Shown piece after piece: positions 52,481 to 60,840 of a DNA stretch of 64,000 nucleotides. Source of the stretch: an uncultured Ignavibacteria bacterium. Lineage in GTDB: Bacteria; Bacteroidota; Ignavibacteria; SZUA-365. How positions within the stretch are numbered: the first letter of the stretch is position 1; each line of letters opens with the position of its first letter. Position numbers and translations under genes: made by a program. The stretch is taken from positions 124,001 through 188,000 of the forward strand of contig CAJXVM010000006.1 in NCBI GenBank assembly GCA_913061095.1, written 5' to 3'. Below the pieces are notes generated by a model. That model was not told the DNA's origin, did no database searches, and saw only the letters and a list, made by a program, of their open reading frames with translations.

Positions 52481-53077
52481 ATGGTTGACAACATCCCCCT
52501 GAAGAATCTTCCGCAGGACACCGGCTGGATCGAAGTCGTCTGCGGAAGCATGTTCAGCGGCAAGACCGAAGAACTGATCCGGCGGCTGCGCCGCGCCCAG
52601 ATCGCGAAACAGCGCGTCGCCATTTTCAAACCCGCAATCGACACGCGCTACGCCGAAGACCGCATTGTTTCGCACAGCGGCGTTTCTCTCCCTTCCGTTA
52701 CCGTCTCCAGCGCCGCGGAGATCCTCGAGAAAGCCGGCGACGTAGACGTGGTCGGCATTGACGAGGCCCAGTTTTTCGACCTTGACCTGGTGCGGGTCTG
52801 CGAAGAGCTTGCTGACAAAGGACACCGGGTGATCGTGGCCGGGCTCGACCAGGATTATCTCGCCCAGCCGTTCGAACCGATGCCGCAGCTGCTCGCCATC
52901 GCCGAATACATCACCAAGACCCTCGCCATCTGCATGGTCTGCGGCAATCCCGCCAATCGCACACAGCGCGTGACCAGGCGCTCTGAACGGGTACTCGTCG
53001 GCGCGGCCGACTCTTACGAAGCACGCTGCCGCAACTGTTTCACCACCGACCTCGAACAGGTCAGCAGGGCCGAATGA
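52481..53077 (+). CDS. tdk: Thymidine kinase (type II)
   Basis: 198 residues. Phosphorylates thymidine in the salvage pathway. Walker [15 protein letters not shown], the magnesium-site DEAQFF, lasso-loop [11 protein letters not shown] and zinc cysteines CMVCG...CRNC are visible. The stop overlaps the nupC start by 4 bases, making it the first gene of a nucleoside salvage operon (tdk-nupC-punA). The 148-base gap divides it from the divergent hybrid kinase. Confidence 0.96.
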   Translation: MVDNIPLKNLPQDTGWIEVVCGSMFSGKTEELIRRLRRAQIAKQRVAIFKPAIDTRYAEDRIVSHSGVSLPSVTVSSAAEILEKAGDVDVVGIDEAQFFDLDLVRVCEELADKGHRVIVAGLDQDYLAQPFEPMPQLLAIAEYITKTLAICMVCGNPANRTQRVTRRSERVLVGAADSYEARCRNCFTTDLEQVSRAE

Positions 53078-54429
53078 TCGAGAGCATCGGACGCGGCATA
53101 CTCGGCATGATGCTCATCCTGGGCATCGCGGTGCTCTTCTCCCGGAGCAGAAGGAGCATCAACTGGCCGCTTGTCGTAAAAGGCCTGTCGATTCAGCTCT
53201 TCTTCGGCATCCTCGTTATCAAGGGCGCTGCTCTCGGCTCGATCTGGGCGCCGCTCGGCTGGCCAAAGGTCGCCTTTGACTTTCTGAGCCGCGCCTTCGT
53301 CAAGCTGCTCTCCTTCACCACGCAGGGCGCCTCGTTCATCTTCGGTGACCTGGCGTACAGTCCGGGCGAACCCGCCTCGCTCGGCTTCTTCTTCGCCTTC
53401 CAGGTGCTGCCCACCATCATTTTCTTCGCCTCTCTGATGTCGGTCATGTACTATCTCGGCATCATGCAGAAAGTGGTGCAGGGCATGGCCTGGATCATGG
53501 TCAAGCTGCTCGGCACCAGCGGCGCGGAATCGCTCTCGAATACGGCCAACGTCTTTGTCGGCCAGACCGAAGCGCCGCTTATGATCCGTCCATTCCTGAA
53601 GGATCTCACCGAGTCGGAACTGCTGACGGTCATGGTCGGCGGACTCGCCACCATCGCCGGCGGCGTGATGGCCGCATACGTTCAGATGCTCGGATTCGCC
53701 TACGCTGAACTGCACGGCGTCACCATCACAGAGGCGCAGGTCGGCTTCGCCGCACAGCTGCTCGGCGCCAGCATCATGGCCGCGCCGGCGGGGCTCGTAC
53801 TGAGTAAAGTCCTGCTGCCGGAAACCGGCAATCCGGTCACGCTCGGTCATGTTCGGGTTCCCAAAGAGAAGAATGCCTCCAACCTGATCGATGCGGCCGC
53901 GACCGGGGCTTCGGAGGGACTGCAGCTTGCGCTCAACATCGCGGCCATGCTGCTCGCCTTCATCGCGCTGATCGCCCTGTCGAATTACCTGCTCGGTCTC
54001 GTCGGACGCATCGGTGATCTGAACACCTTTCTCATCTCGGTATTCGGCAAACCCCTCAGCCTCGAACTGTTGTTCGGCATCGTCCTGCAATACATCGCCT
54101 TCGGCATCGGCTTCCCCTGGGCGGAATCCTTCCAGGTCGGAAGCCTGATGGGTACCAAGCTCGTGCTCAACGAATTCGTCGCCTACTTTGAAATGTCGGA
54201 AATGCTCAAGGCGGGCACACTGTATTCCGACAAGGCCATTACCATGGCGGCCTTCGCGCTCTGCGGTTTCGCCAATTTTTCATCCATCGCCATTCTCATG
54301 GGCGGGCTCGGTCCGCTCGCCCCGTCACGGCGCAAAGACATCTCCCGCCTCGGCGTCCGCGCTCTGCTCGGCGGCACGCTCGCCACGATGATGACCGCGA
54401 CCATCGCCGGCATTCTCACGGGATTCTGA
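53074..54429 (+). CDS. nupC: Concentrative nucleoside transporter (NupC family)
   Basis: 451 residues with about ten membrane segments. CNT-family blocks are [34 protein letters not shown] and [21 protein letters not shown], containing the substrate- and sodium-site residues. Imports nucleosides with a cation gradient, supplying tdk and the downstream phosphorylase. Its start overlaps tdk by 4 bases and its stop overlaps punA by one base (TGATG). Cation specificity cannot be told from sequence alone. Confidence 0.93.
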   Translation: MIESIGRGILGMMLILGIAVLFSRSRRSINWPLVVKGLSIQLFFGILVIKGAALGSIWAPLGWPKVAFDFLSRAFVKLLSFTTQGASFIFGDLAYSPGEPASLGFFFAFQVLPTIIFFASLMSVMYYLGIMQKVVQGMAWIMVKLLGTSGAESLSNTANVFVGQTEAPLMIRPFLKDLTESELLTVMVGGLATIAGGVMAAYVQMLGFAYAELHGVTITEAQVGFAAQLLGASIMAAPAGLVLSKVLLPETGNPVTLGHVRVPKEKNASNLIDAAATGASEGLQLALNIAAMLLAFIALIALSNYLLGLVGRIGDLNTFLISVFGKPLSLELLFGIVLQYIAFGIGFPWAESFQVGSLMGTKLVLNEFVAYFEMSEMLKAGTLYSDKAITMAAFALCGFANFSSIAILMGGLGPLAPSRRKDISRLGVRALLGGTLATMMTATIAGILTGF

Positions 54430-55247
54430 TGCAGCACGCCGACGCGACAATTCCCGCCCCCCTGCGCGCCGCGCTGGAGAATTTCACCGGCGGCAGCGTG
54501 GATGCCGCGATCATTCTTGGATCGGGTCTCGGGGATTTCGCCTCACGGCTCGACTGCCAGCGCAGCATTTCGACGCAGGAGCTGCCGGGGTATCCGCGTT
54601 CCACCGTACCCGGACATGCTGGGAAACTTCACCTCTGCCGCAGCGGTAACGAACGGCTGCTGCTTTTTCAGGGACGCGTTCATGGTTATGAAGGATACAC
54701 GCCTGAAGAAACCATCCTCCCCGTGCGCATCGCTGCCGCGCTCGGAGCCCGGCGCCTGCTGGTGACCAACGCCGCCGGAGGACTTCATCCCTCATTCGAT
54801 GCTGGCGATCTGATGCTGATCAGAGACGTACTGCCGCTTCCCGTCTCGCAGCTGCTTCCGCTTGAGCGGCTCTTCCCTTCGGAACACGGACCGCGGCACA
54901 CACCGTTGCTCAGTTCATCCCTCATGAACACTGCCCGTTCCGCGTCGGATGCATCGGGAGTCGCGCTGCGGGAGGGTGTGTACGCGTATGCTGCGGGGCC
55001 GAGTTATGAAACCCCCGCCGAGATCGCCTTTTACCGACTCGCCGGAGCAGACGCCGTCGGCATGTCAACCGTGCCGGAACTCTTCGCCGCACGTCATGCC
55101 GGACTGCAGACGCTCGGCATCTCCTGTATTACGAACAAGTCCGTTACCGTCCGCCAGCGCGTCTCACACGACGAGGTGACCTCCGTCGCGGCACGCGTCT
55201 CGGAAGATTTCTCGCGCCTCGTCCTCAGCATTCTTTCCCGCTGGTGA
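54429..55247 (+). CDS. punA: Purine-nucleoside phosphorylase
   Basis: 272 residues, trimeric-type family. Phosphorolyses purine nucleosides to base plus ribose-1-phosphate. Motifs: ILGSGLGDFASRL, VPGHAGKLHLC, GRVHGYEGY, TNAAGGLHPSFDAGDLMLI, AGPSYETPAEIAFYRLAGADAVGMSTVPE and GLQTLGISCITNKS. Third gene of the salvage operon, one-base overlap with nupC and a 4-base overlap or 5-base gap to the next gene depending on its start. Confidence 0.95.
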   Translation: MQHADATIPAPLRAALENFTGGSVDAAIILGSGLGDFASRLDCQRSISTQELPGYPRSTVPGHAGKLHLCRSGNERLLLFQGRVHGYEGYTPEETILPVRIAAALGARRLLVTNAAGGLHPSFDAGDLMLIRDVLPLPVSQLLPLERLFPSEHGPRHTPLLSSSLMNTARSASDASGVALREGVYAYAAGPSYETPAEIAFYRLAGADAVGMSTVPELFAARHAGLQTLGISCITNKSVTVRQRVSHDEVTSVAARVSEDFSRLVLSILSRW

Positions 55248-55252
55248 TTCCG

Positions 55253-57541
55253 ATGTCACGTATCCCCGTCATGCTGCTGCTTCTCCTGCTGTGCGGCCTT
55301 TCCGCGCTGGCACAGGACACCACGTCGATCGACCTGCGCGGGCGCGCGGCGTTTCGCACGGGCGACGACGATGTCTGGCGCAGCAAATTCATCGACGAGG
55401 AGCAGGGATGGAATTTCATCCGCGTCCCGGGCGCATGGGAGCGCAACGGCTTTCCGCTCACCGACGGATTCGCCTGGTACCGCTTCCGCTTCCGCATCCC
55501 GGAAGAAATGCGCGACGATTCGCTGCTCCTTGTCATGAGCGGTGTGGACGACGCGGATGAGACCTTCCTGAACGGCGTGATGGTCGGGAAAACCGGCGCC
55601 TTTCCACCTGATGTGCGATCCGAGCTGCACTCCCTGCGCGTCTATCCCCTTCCCCGATTCATTCGCGAGGAATACAATCTCCTTGCCGTGCGGGTGTTCG
55701 ACATGGGAAACGAGGGCGGAATCACGGGATCGATCGTCCGCATCATTCGTGCGGATTCGATGCATCGCGTTCTCGATGAGATCGTCGATGCGCCACCTGT
55801 CGCGCCCCCGCGTTTCATATCCAGCGGCACGATGGCTTCCGCCATCGATCCCGATAGCGGCACTGTGCGCTGGACCCATCCCCACCTGTTCTCCGCCATG
55901 ACCGGCGAGCTCGAGACGTCAACGATCCTGAGCGGACTCGCACTGGACATTGATGACCGCAATGGGGCACGGCCGTTCATCCCGTTGGAAGCAGGCTATG
56001 TCGACGGCACCGGAATCTATCATGCGCGCAACGCTGACGGGACGGACGTGTACTGGTATCATCCGCTCAGCGTGAAGGAGCGCGTCCTTGTTACCGCGGT
56101 GCGACCACCGTCCGGTTATGAGGGCGACATTGCGCTGCGTTTCGTCATGGAGCGTCCGTACTGGCGTTACGAGGAACGCCGACACGATGAGGCCGGCACG
56201 GAGATCACCTATCACATCCTCGTCTACAATTCCTGCTGTACGGAACTGGTGGATAGAGACATGGAGGAATTCCTCGGGAATGGCACACGTGGCTATACGA
56301 TCGAGGCGCAGATGAAGGCGTGGCAGGATCTGCTCGTGAGCGCCCGTTTCCTGCCGGATATTCTCACCGAGAACGAACGACGTGTGTACCGCCGCTCCGT
56401 CGCCACGCTGCTACAGGCACAGGTGCGGGAAAACGGCATCGGCGCCGGACAGATCGTCACGGCGCTTCGTCCCCCGGGCAGCGCCGTGGCCGTGCCGGCT
56501 AATCAGCTGCTCGCCGCCGAAGCGCTCGCCGCCGCAGGACTGCATGACGCCGCGGAGGATGCAATCGCCTTCTTCAGCCGCGCCGAGCACGGTGCGTACA
56601 CCCTGTATGACGTCCTCGGCGAGGAGCACGGCGTCGGTTACCCGTATCTTGTGAGTCCGGCGCGGTATTACGGAAATGGCATGGAATGGCACTGGCAGCG
56701 TCCCGATGATGCCGTGCTGCGTTACGACGGCATGCCTCGCTACATTCTCGCGGTGGAAGCGCTGCGCGCCGAGCGATCCGCACGCGCCATCACCGAGGGA
56801 TGGACGTTTTCCGACAGCGCATTTATCGCACCGTTCTGGCCCGCACTCTCCGCCCGTGTTGCGGATGTGATCATGTATCGCCTCGACAGCAGCGGTCTGA
56901 TCATCCAGGACGACAGTCCCTGGGGCGCCGGTCTCTCGGACCTCCCCGGCGCCTACGCCACCGTGCTGGCGGCACGCTCGCTGGGCATCGCGCGGGATTA
57001 CGCCTCGTTGATGGGAGATGATTTGAAGGGATATCTGTACGGCGAGGCTGCTCGACGCGCGGTGGCGGGACTGCGCCGTCTCGCCCGCGGGCTGATCGAA
57101 CAGGAGTCGGCCGAAGAGCTCACTGCCCTGCAGCAGCGGATGTTTCATCCGCTCATCGCCGATGCCGTATCGCTCGGCGTGTTCGAACCGGGCAGCGCCG
57201 AGGCCGCGCTGGCTCTCGACATCGTCGAGCGCGGTTTTGCAATCGAGGATTCACCCTTCATGTACCGCGCCGAGCCGGGTGGAGACTGGTTCGCGCGCCA
57301 GGCACGGCCGCAGCTCGCCCTCCGTCTCGCACGCGCCTTTGCCGCCGCCGGCGAACTCGAGCGAGCCGAACGGCTGTTCGCCGCCGTCACCGCACGGGCC
57401 GCGCGGCACGACGGACTCCTTCCGGAACTCGTCGAACCGGTATCGGGCAACTGGTACGGCGGCATCCCCCATATACCCACCGCGGCGGACTATATCCTCA
57501 CCGCCGAACGCATCGCACTGGAACGGATCGAGCGACGCTGA
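55253..57541 (+). CDS. Secreted protein: galactose-binding-like jelly roll plus six-hairpin-like domain, unknown function
   Basis: 762 residues from the ATG at 55253 with signal peptide (MSRIPVMLLLLLLCGLSALAQ); a GTG at 55244 overlaps the punA stop. Residues about 20-165 form a carbohydrate-esterase or beta-galactosidase-type jelly roll (WNFIRVPGAWERNGFPLTDGFAWYRF, NLLAVRVFDMGNEGG). The rest, with helical repeats and GAGLSDLPGAYATVLAARSLGIARD, recalls six-hairpin glycosidases such as GH15 or GH63, but I see no certain catalytic acids. Placement behind nucleoside salvage genes is not explained by carbohydrate binding. No T9SS tail. Function unknown. Confidence 0.6.
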   Translation: MSRIPVMLLLLLLCGLSALAQDTTSIDLRGRAAFRTGDDDVWRSKFIDEEQGWNFIRVPGAWERNGFPLTDGFAWYRFRFRIPEEMRDDSLLLVMSGVDDADETFLNGVMVGKTGAFPPDVRSELHSLRVYPLPRFIREEYNLLAVRVFDMGNEGGITGSIVRIIRADSMHRVLDEIVDAPPVAPPRFISSGTMASAIDPDSGTVRWTHPHLFSAMTGELETSTILSGLALDIDDRNGARPFIPLEAGYVDGTGIYHARNADGTDVYWYHPLSVKERVLVTAVRPPSGYEGDIALRFVMERPYWRYEERRHDEAGTEITYHILVYNSCCTELVDRDMEEFLGNGTRGYTIEAQMKAWQDLLVSARFLPDILTENERRVYRRSVATLLQAQVRENGIGAGQIVTALRPPGSAVAVPANQLLAAEALAAAGLHDAAEDAIAFFSRAEHGAYTLYDVLGEEHGVGYPYLVSPARYYGNGMEWHWQRPDDAVLRYDGMPRYILAVEALRAERSARAITEGWTFSDSAFIAPFWPALSARVADVIMYRLDSSGLIIQDDSPWGAGLSDLPGAYATVLAARSLGIARDYASLMGDDLKGYLYGEAARRAVAGLRRLARGLIEQESAEELTALQQRMFHPLIADAVSLGVFEPGSAEAALALDIVERGFAIEDSPFMYRAEPGGDWFARQARPQLALRLARAFAAAGELERAERLFAAVTARAARHDGLLPELVEPVSGNWYGGIPHIPTAADYILTAERIALERIERR

Positions 57542-57659
57542 GCTCTCGTGCGTTCGGCAGCGGATGAATTCTTCATCACTTGTCATGCGAACGCGTAATA
57601 CCGTATATTCCGTGCACCGCCGCGCGCGGTGTGTCTTGTCCTACAGCACATTCAGTCGT

Positions 57660-59531
57660 ATGCAATCTGACAGAGAGCGCCGTTTTCTGTTTCGCCGGTT
57701 CATTGGGGACTTTCGTCCCGTCCCGCATTTCCGTCCCCTCGCGGACTTCCGTCCCGCAATCCTGATTCTCACGCTTCTCCTGCTGCAGTTCCTGCGGCCC
57801 GTGTCGCTGTCGGCGCAGGAAGACGCCAGCCGCACCACTCCCCGCTCGGCGTTCCGCACCTTCCTGGTGAACATGATAGTTTACAGCAGTGATACGACGG
57901 AGGCGGCGAAGGAGAAGGCGATCCGCACCGCGATCGAGGCACTGGATCTGAGCGACATCCCCCCCAGCCTGCGGGAGGACCAGGGCGTTGATCTGGCGCG
58001 TGATCTCAAGAGCTTTCTCGACCGTTACGAACTTGTCGATCTCGATGAAATTCCCGACGAATACGGCGCGGATCGCTACGTATGGCGCAAGCCGATGAAG
58101 GATACGGAGATCGCACTCGTGCGAGACGACGACAGCCTCTGGACGTTCTCGCGGAAAACCGTGCTTTCTCTCCCTGCGCTGCTGGAGATGGTACAGGGTC
58201 GCGAGGTAGTCGAGGGCGTTGAAGCGACAATCCGGCCCGACACCTTCCCCGACTGGCTGCGGAGCAAGCTGCCGGAATCCCTGCTGAACAAGACCGTGTA
58301 CTTCGAAAACTGGCAGTGGATCGGACTGATCATCGTCGTGCTGCTCGGTGTCATCGTCGAGCGCATCGTGGTCAACATTTTCAGCCGCTGGATCATTCGC
58401 TTCATCAATCAGAGCAAGGCCCGAGCGGATTTCAAGCTCAACACGCAGCTGATCAAGCCACTGGGGATATTTGCCATGTCACTGGTCTGGTCGCTGCTGC
58501 TGCATCCGCTCGACCTCCCACTGCAGGCGAACACGATTCTCTTCTTCGCGGTGCAGCTCGTCATCGTGGCAAGCGGTGTCTGGGCGGTGTACCGGCTGGT
58601 GGATTTAATCGCCAGCTACTTCGAGAGTCTCGCCAAGCGCACCGAGTCGAAATTCGATGATCTGCTCGTACCGATGATCCGCCGCGCGATGAAAATCATC
58701 GTCGTGGCCTTCGGACTGCTGTTTATCGCCGACAACTTCAATATCGACATCACCAGCCTGCTGGCAGGACTCGGCATCGGCGGTATCGCCTTCGCCCTGG
58801 CCGCGAAGGACACGGTGGAAAACGTGTTCGGCTCACTGACCGTCATGTTCGACAAGCCCTTCGAAATCGGCGACTGGATCAAGATCAACGATCTCGAGGG
58901 CACGGTCGAGGAGGTCGGTTTCCGCTCGACGCGCATCCGAACGTTCTACAATTCACAGATCACCATCCCGAACTCGAATCTCGTCAGCACAGCCGTCGAC
59001 AACCTCGGCCGGCGGCGGTACCGGCGCCTGTCCACAAAGCTCGGCGTGCAGTATGACACACCGCCGGAGAAAATCGACGCGTTCTGTGAAGGCGTGCGTG
59101 AGATCATCCGCCGGCACCCGTACACCCGCAAGGATTTCTACATGGTGTACTTCAACGAGTTCGCGGATTTCTCGCTGAACATCCTGCTGTACGTATTTCA
59201 CGAGACACCCGACTGGGCCACCGAGCTGCGTGAGCGCCACCGGCTTCTGCGCGACATCATCCGTCTTGCGAAGCGTCTCGGTGTGGAATTCGCATTCCCG
59301 ACACAGACACTGCATGTGTCGAGTCTCCCTCAGCCCATGCACATCACCAACGAGCCTCCTCGTCCCGCATCGGTATCCCGGTCAACGGAGGAAGCCATGG
59401 TCATCGGGCGCCGCGAGGCCGAAGCGCTGCTCGCGGAGGATATCGACGAAACCGTCCCGCCCCCGGTCGCATTCGGCGAACCGGAAAGCATGCTGGCGGA
59501 TTTTCATAGAGGATCGAAGTCTGAACAGTAA
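57660..59531 (+). CDS. Large MscS-family mechanosensitive channel
   Basis: 623 residues from the ATG at 57660; a frame open since 57162 is a shadow of the previous gene. A basic N terminus with FRP repeats, a signal-like segment ending in SLSAQ and a 180-residue soluble domain precede the membrane part (about 215-400). The pore helix and beta domain read GLGIGGIAFALAAKDTVENVFGSL, KPFEIGDWIKINDLEGTVEEVGFRSTRI and YNSQITIPNSNLV. An acidic tail of about 70 residues follows. It is longer than the mscS at 42260 and probably detects tension with regulatory domains. Second such channel in the window. Confidence 0.9.
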   Translation: MQSDRERRFLFRRFIGDFRPVPHFRPLADFRPAILILTLLLLQFLRPVSLSAQEDASRTTPRSAFRTFLVNMIVYSSDTTEAAKEKAIRTAIEALDLSDIPPSLREDQGVDLARDLKSFLDRYELVDLDEIPDEYGADRYVWRKPMKDTEIALVRDDDSLWTFSRKTVLSLPALLEMVQGREVVEGVEATIRPDTFPDWLRSKLPESLLNKTVYFENWQWIGLIIVVLLGVIVERIVVNIFSRWIIRFINQSKARADFKLNTQLIKPLGIFAMSLVWSLLLHPLDLPLQANTILFFAVQLVIVASGVWAVYRLVDLIASYFESLAKRTESKFDDLLVPMIRRAMKIIVVAFGLLFIADNFNIDITSLLAGLGIGGIAFALAAKDTVENVFGSLTVMFDKPFEIGDWIKINDLEGTVEEVGFRSTRIRTFYNSQITIPNSNLVSTAVDNLGRRRYRRLSTKLGVQYDTPPEKIDAFCEGVREIIRRHPYTRKDFYMVYFNEFADFSLNILLYVFHETPDWATELRERHRLLRDIIRLAKRLGVEFAFPTQTLHVSSLPQPMHITNEPPRPASVSRSTEEAMVIGRREAEALLAEDIDETVPPPVAFGEPESMLADFHRGSKSEQ

Positions 59532-59546
59532 CAGCCGGTCACTCTG

Positions 59547-60761
59547 ATGCGCTACACGAGCAACATTCAGCAGCTTCAGCATGACAGCCGCTACAAGGCG
59601 GCATCCGGACTGATGGAGCGCCTGCTGCACGGCGAGCTTCCGGAGATGTCGCTGCTGATCGAACTCTACGGTGTGCAGCCCGCGCAGATCCTGCACCGCG
59701 TATTCGCGCGTTTCCTCGAACAGCACGCCGAATCGTTCGGTCCCCCGCGGGAGCATGCCCATCACGCCTCCACGGAAATTTCCGCAGCCCGCAGCCAGAT
59801 CGAGGAATCCACCGACTTCCAGAAACTCCAGTTCCGCATCCTGCACCGGGAGGTGCCGGAAGTCGAGGAGCTCGAGCCATTTTACGGCGCATACTCGGAA
59901 CAGGTACGCACCATTCTGCAGCTGTTCATGGAACACCGTCTGCAGCGCAAGTGCGGCATCACCTCGGCGGCGCATCTCAACCGCGTCGGCGTCGTGGTCG
60001 GGAAAATCGGGATGGACAGTCCCAGCGAGCACCTCTACGCGACCGTCGGTGTCATGCACGACGCACTCGAGGATCTGCTCGACGAGGTGCGCGACGCGCA
60101 TGGCAACATTTATACCGTCAATGAGTACCAGACCTTCCTCGACCGCTACGCCTCGCCCGAACTGCACGAGCACGTGCGGCTGATCACGAATTTCTACGAC
60201 CTCCTGCTCTCGGAAATCCGTGCGCGCCTCAGTCAGGAAGATCATGCGATGAGCAAGAGCAACCTCATGTGGGCGCTCGAGGACATGTATCGCCACGAAC
60301 GGGTGGAAATCCATCCCTACCTCGAAAAGATGCACTATATCCTGGAAGGCGCGTCACTGGACGGCGACGTGTACGCGAAGGCGAAGTGGATCTGTTACAG
60401 CGAACTCTATATCCGTGAGATGGCCATATACACGCATTCACGGGGGGATTATCGCACGTTTGAAATCAAGGCCATCGATCTGTCGGACAACGGGCACGGA
60501 CGCGAAGCACTCGCGCTGGATTCCCGCATCAAGAACCTGCTCAAGCAGCAGATTTACGCGACGTACGGGTCAAGGCTGCAGTCCACCTGGCACGGTGTCA
60601 ACAACCGCGTCGCCGAACTGCAGGAAGATGCGCTCGTACACGCCGAGCACATCATCATCCGGGATTTCCTGCAGCAGCAGTCCTTTCTCGACTTCGCGAT
60701 GTCCACCCTGCTCAAAATCATTTCACTCAGGCCGATCCTCTTCACCGAGCGGCCACGCTGA
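59547..60761 (+). CDS. HD-domain protein with complete RelA/SpoT-type (p)ppGpp hydrolase signature
   Basis: 404 residues, 15 bases after the channel gene. The pattern of Rel/SpoT hydrolase domains is present: R134-K-C-G-x5-H143, H171-D172-A-L-E175-D176, and K308-A-I-D311-L-S-D-N315, matching Rel R44/H53, H77/D78, E81/D82 and D144/N148 (R to H spacing 9 and D to N spacing 4 are identical). The interval from HD to the last Asp is 139 residues instead of about 66, so an extra helical insertion of about 70 residues sits within the fold. No synthetase, TGS or ACT domain is present. The first 125 residues are helical and unassigned. It could hydrolyse ppGpp or another nucleotide 3-prime-pyrophosphate; activity is untested. 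Confidence 0.75.
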   Translation: MRYTSNIQQLQHDSRYKAASGLMERLLHGELPEMSLLIELYGVQPAQILHRVFARFLEQHAESFGPPREHAHHASTEISAARSQIEESTDFQKLQFRILHREVPEVEELEPFYGAYSEQVRTILQLFMEHRLQRKCGITSAAHLNRVGVVVGKIGMDSPSEHLYATVGVMHDALEDLLDEVRDAHGNIYTVNEYQTFLDRYASPELHEHVRLITNFYDLLLSEIRARLSQEDHAMSKSNLMWALEDMYRHERVEIHPYLEKMHYILEGASLDGDVYAKAKWICYSELYIREMAIYTHSRGDYRTFEIKAIDLSDNGHGREALALDSRIKNLLKQQIYATYGSRLQSTWHGVNNRVAELQEDALVHAEHIIIRDFLQQQSFLDFAMSTLLKIISLRPILFTERPR

Positions 60762-60782
60762 CAGCAACCTTCCACCGCCGGC

Positions 60783-60838
60783 CCGGAGCCCATCCGCCTT
60801 CGCTGCGCTACGGCGGACCATCGGCAGCCCGGAGCCAG
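60783..60838. repeat. Dispersed intergenic repeat, copy 2
   Basis: Second copy of the element at 46587-46642, here directly before the stop of the VWA protein gene and just after the HD gene. The centre has TCCGCC/GGCGGA (60793-60798, 60812-60817) as a perfect 6-base inverted repeat, and the ends are CCGGAGCC direct repeats (60783-60790, 60829-60836). Confidence 0.8.
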
Positions 60839-60840
60839 TC

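Noticed and set aside
57162-57659. N-terminal extension of the second mscS frame
   Set aside because: It is a shadow frame inside the preceding secreted protein; the channel starts better at 57660.
57680-57760. FRP codon repeats as a DNA repeat element
   Set aside because: Only three short TTCCGTCCC-type copies inside a coding N terminus; simple codon-level duplication explains it.
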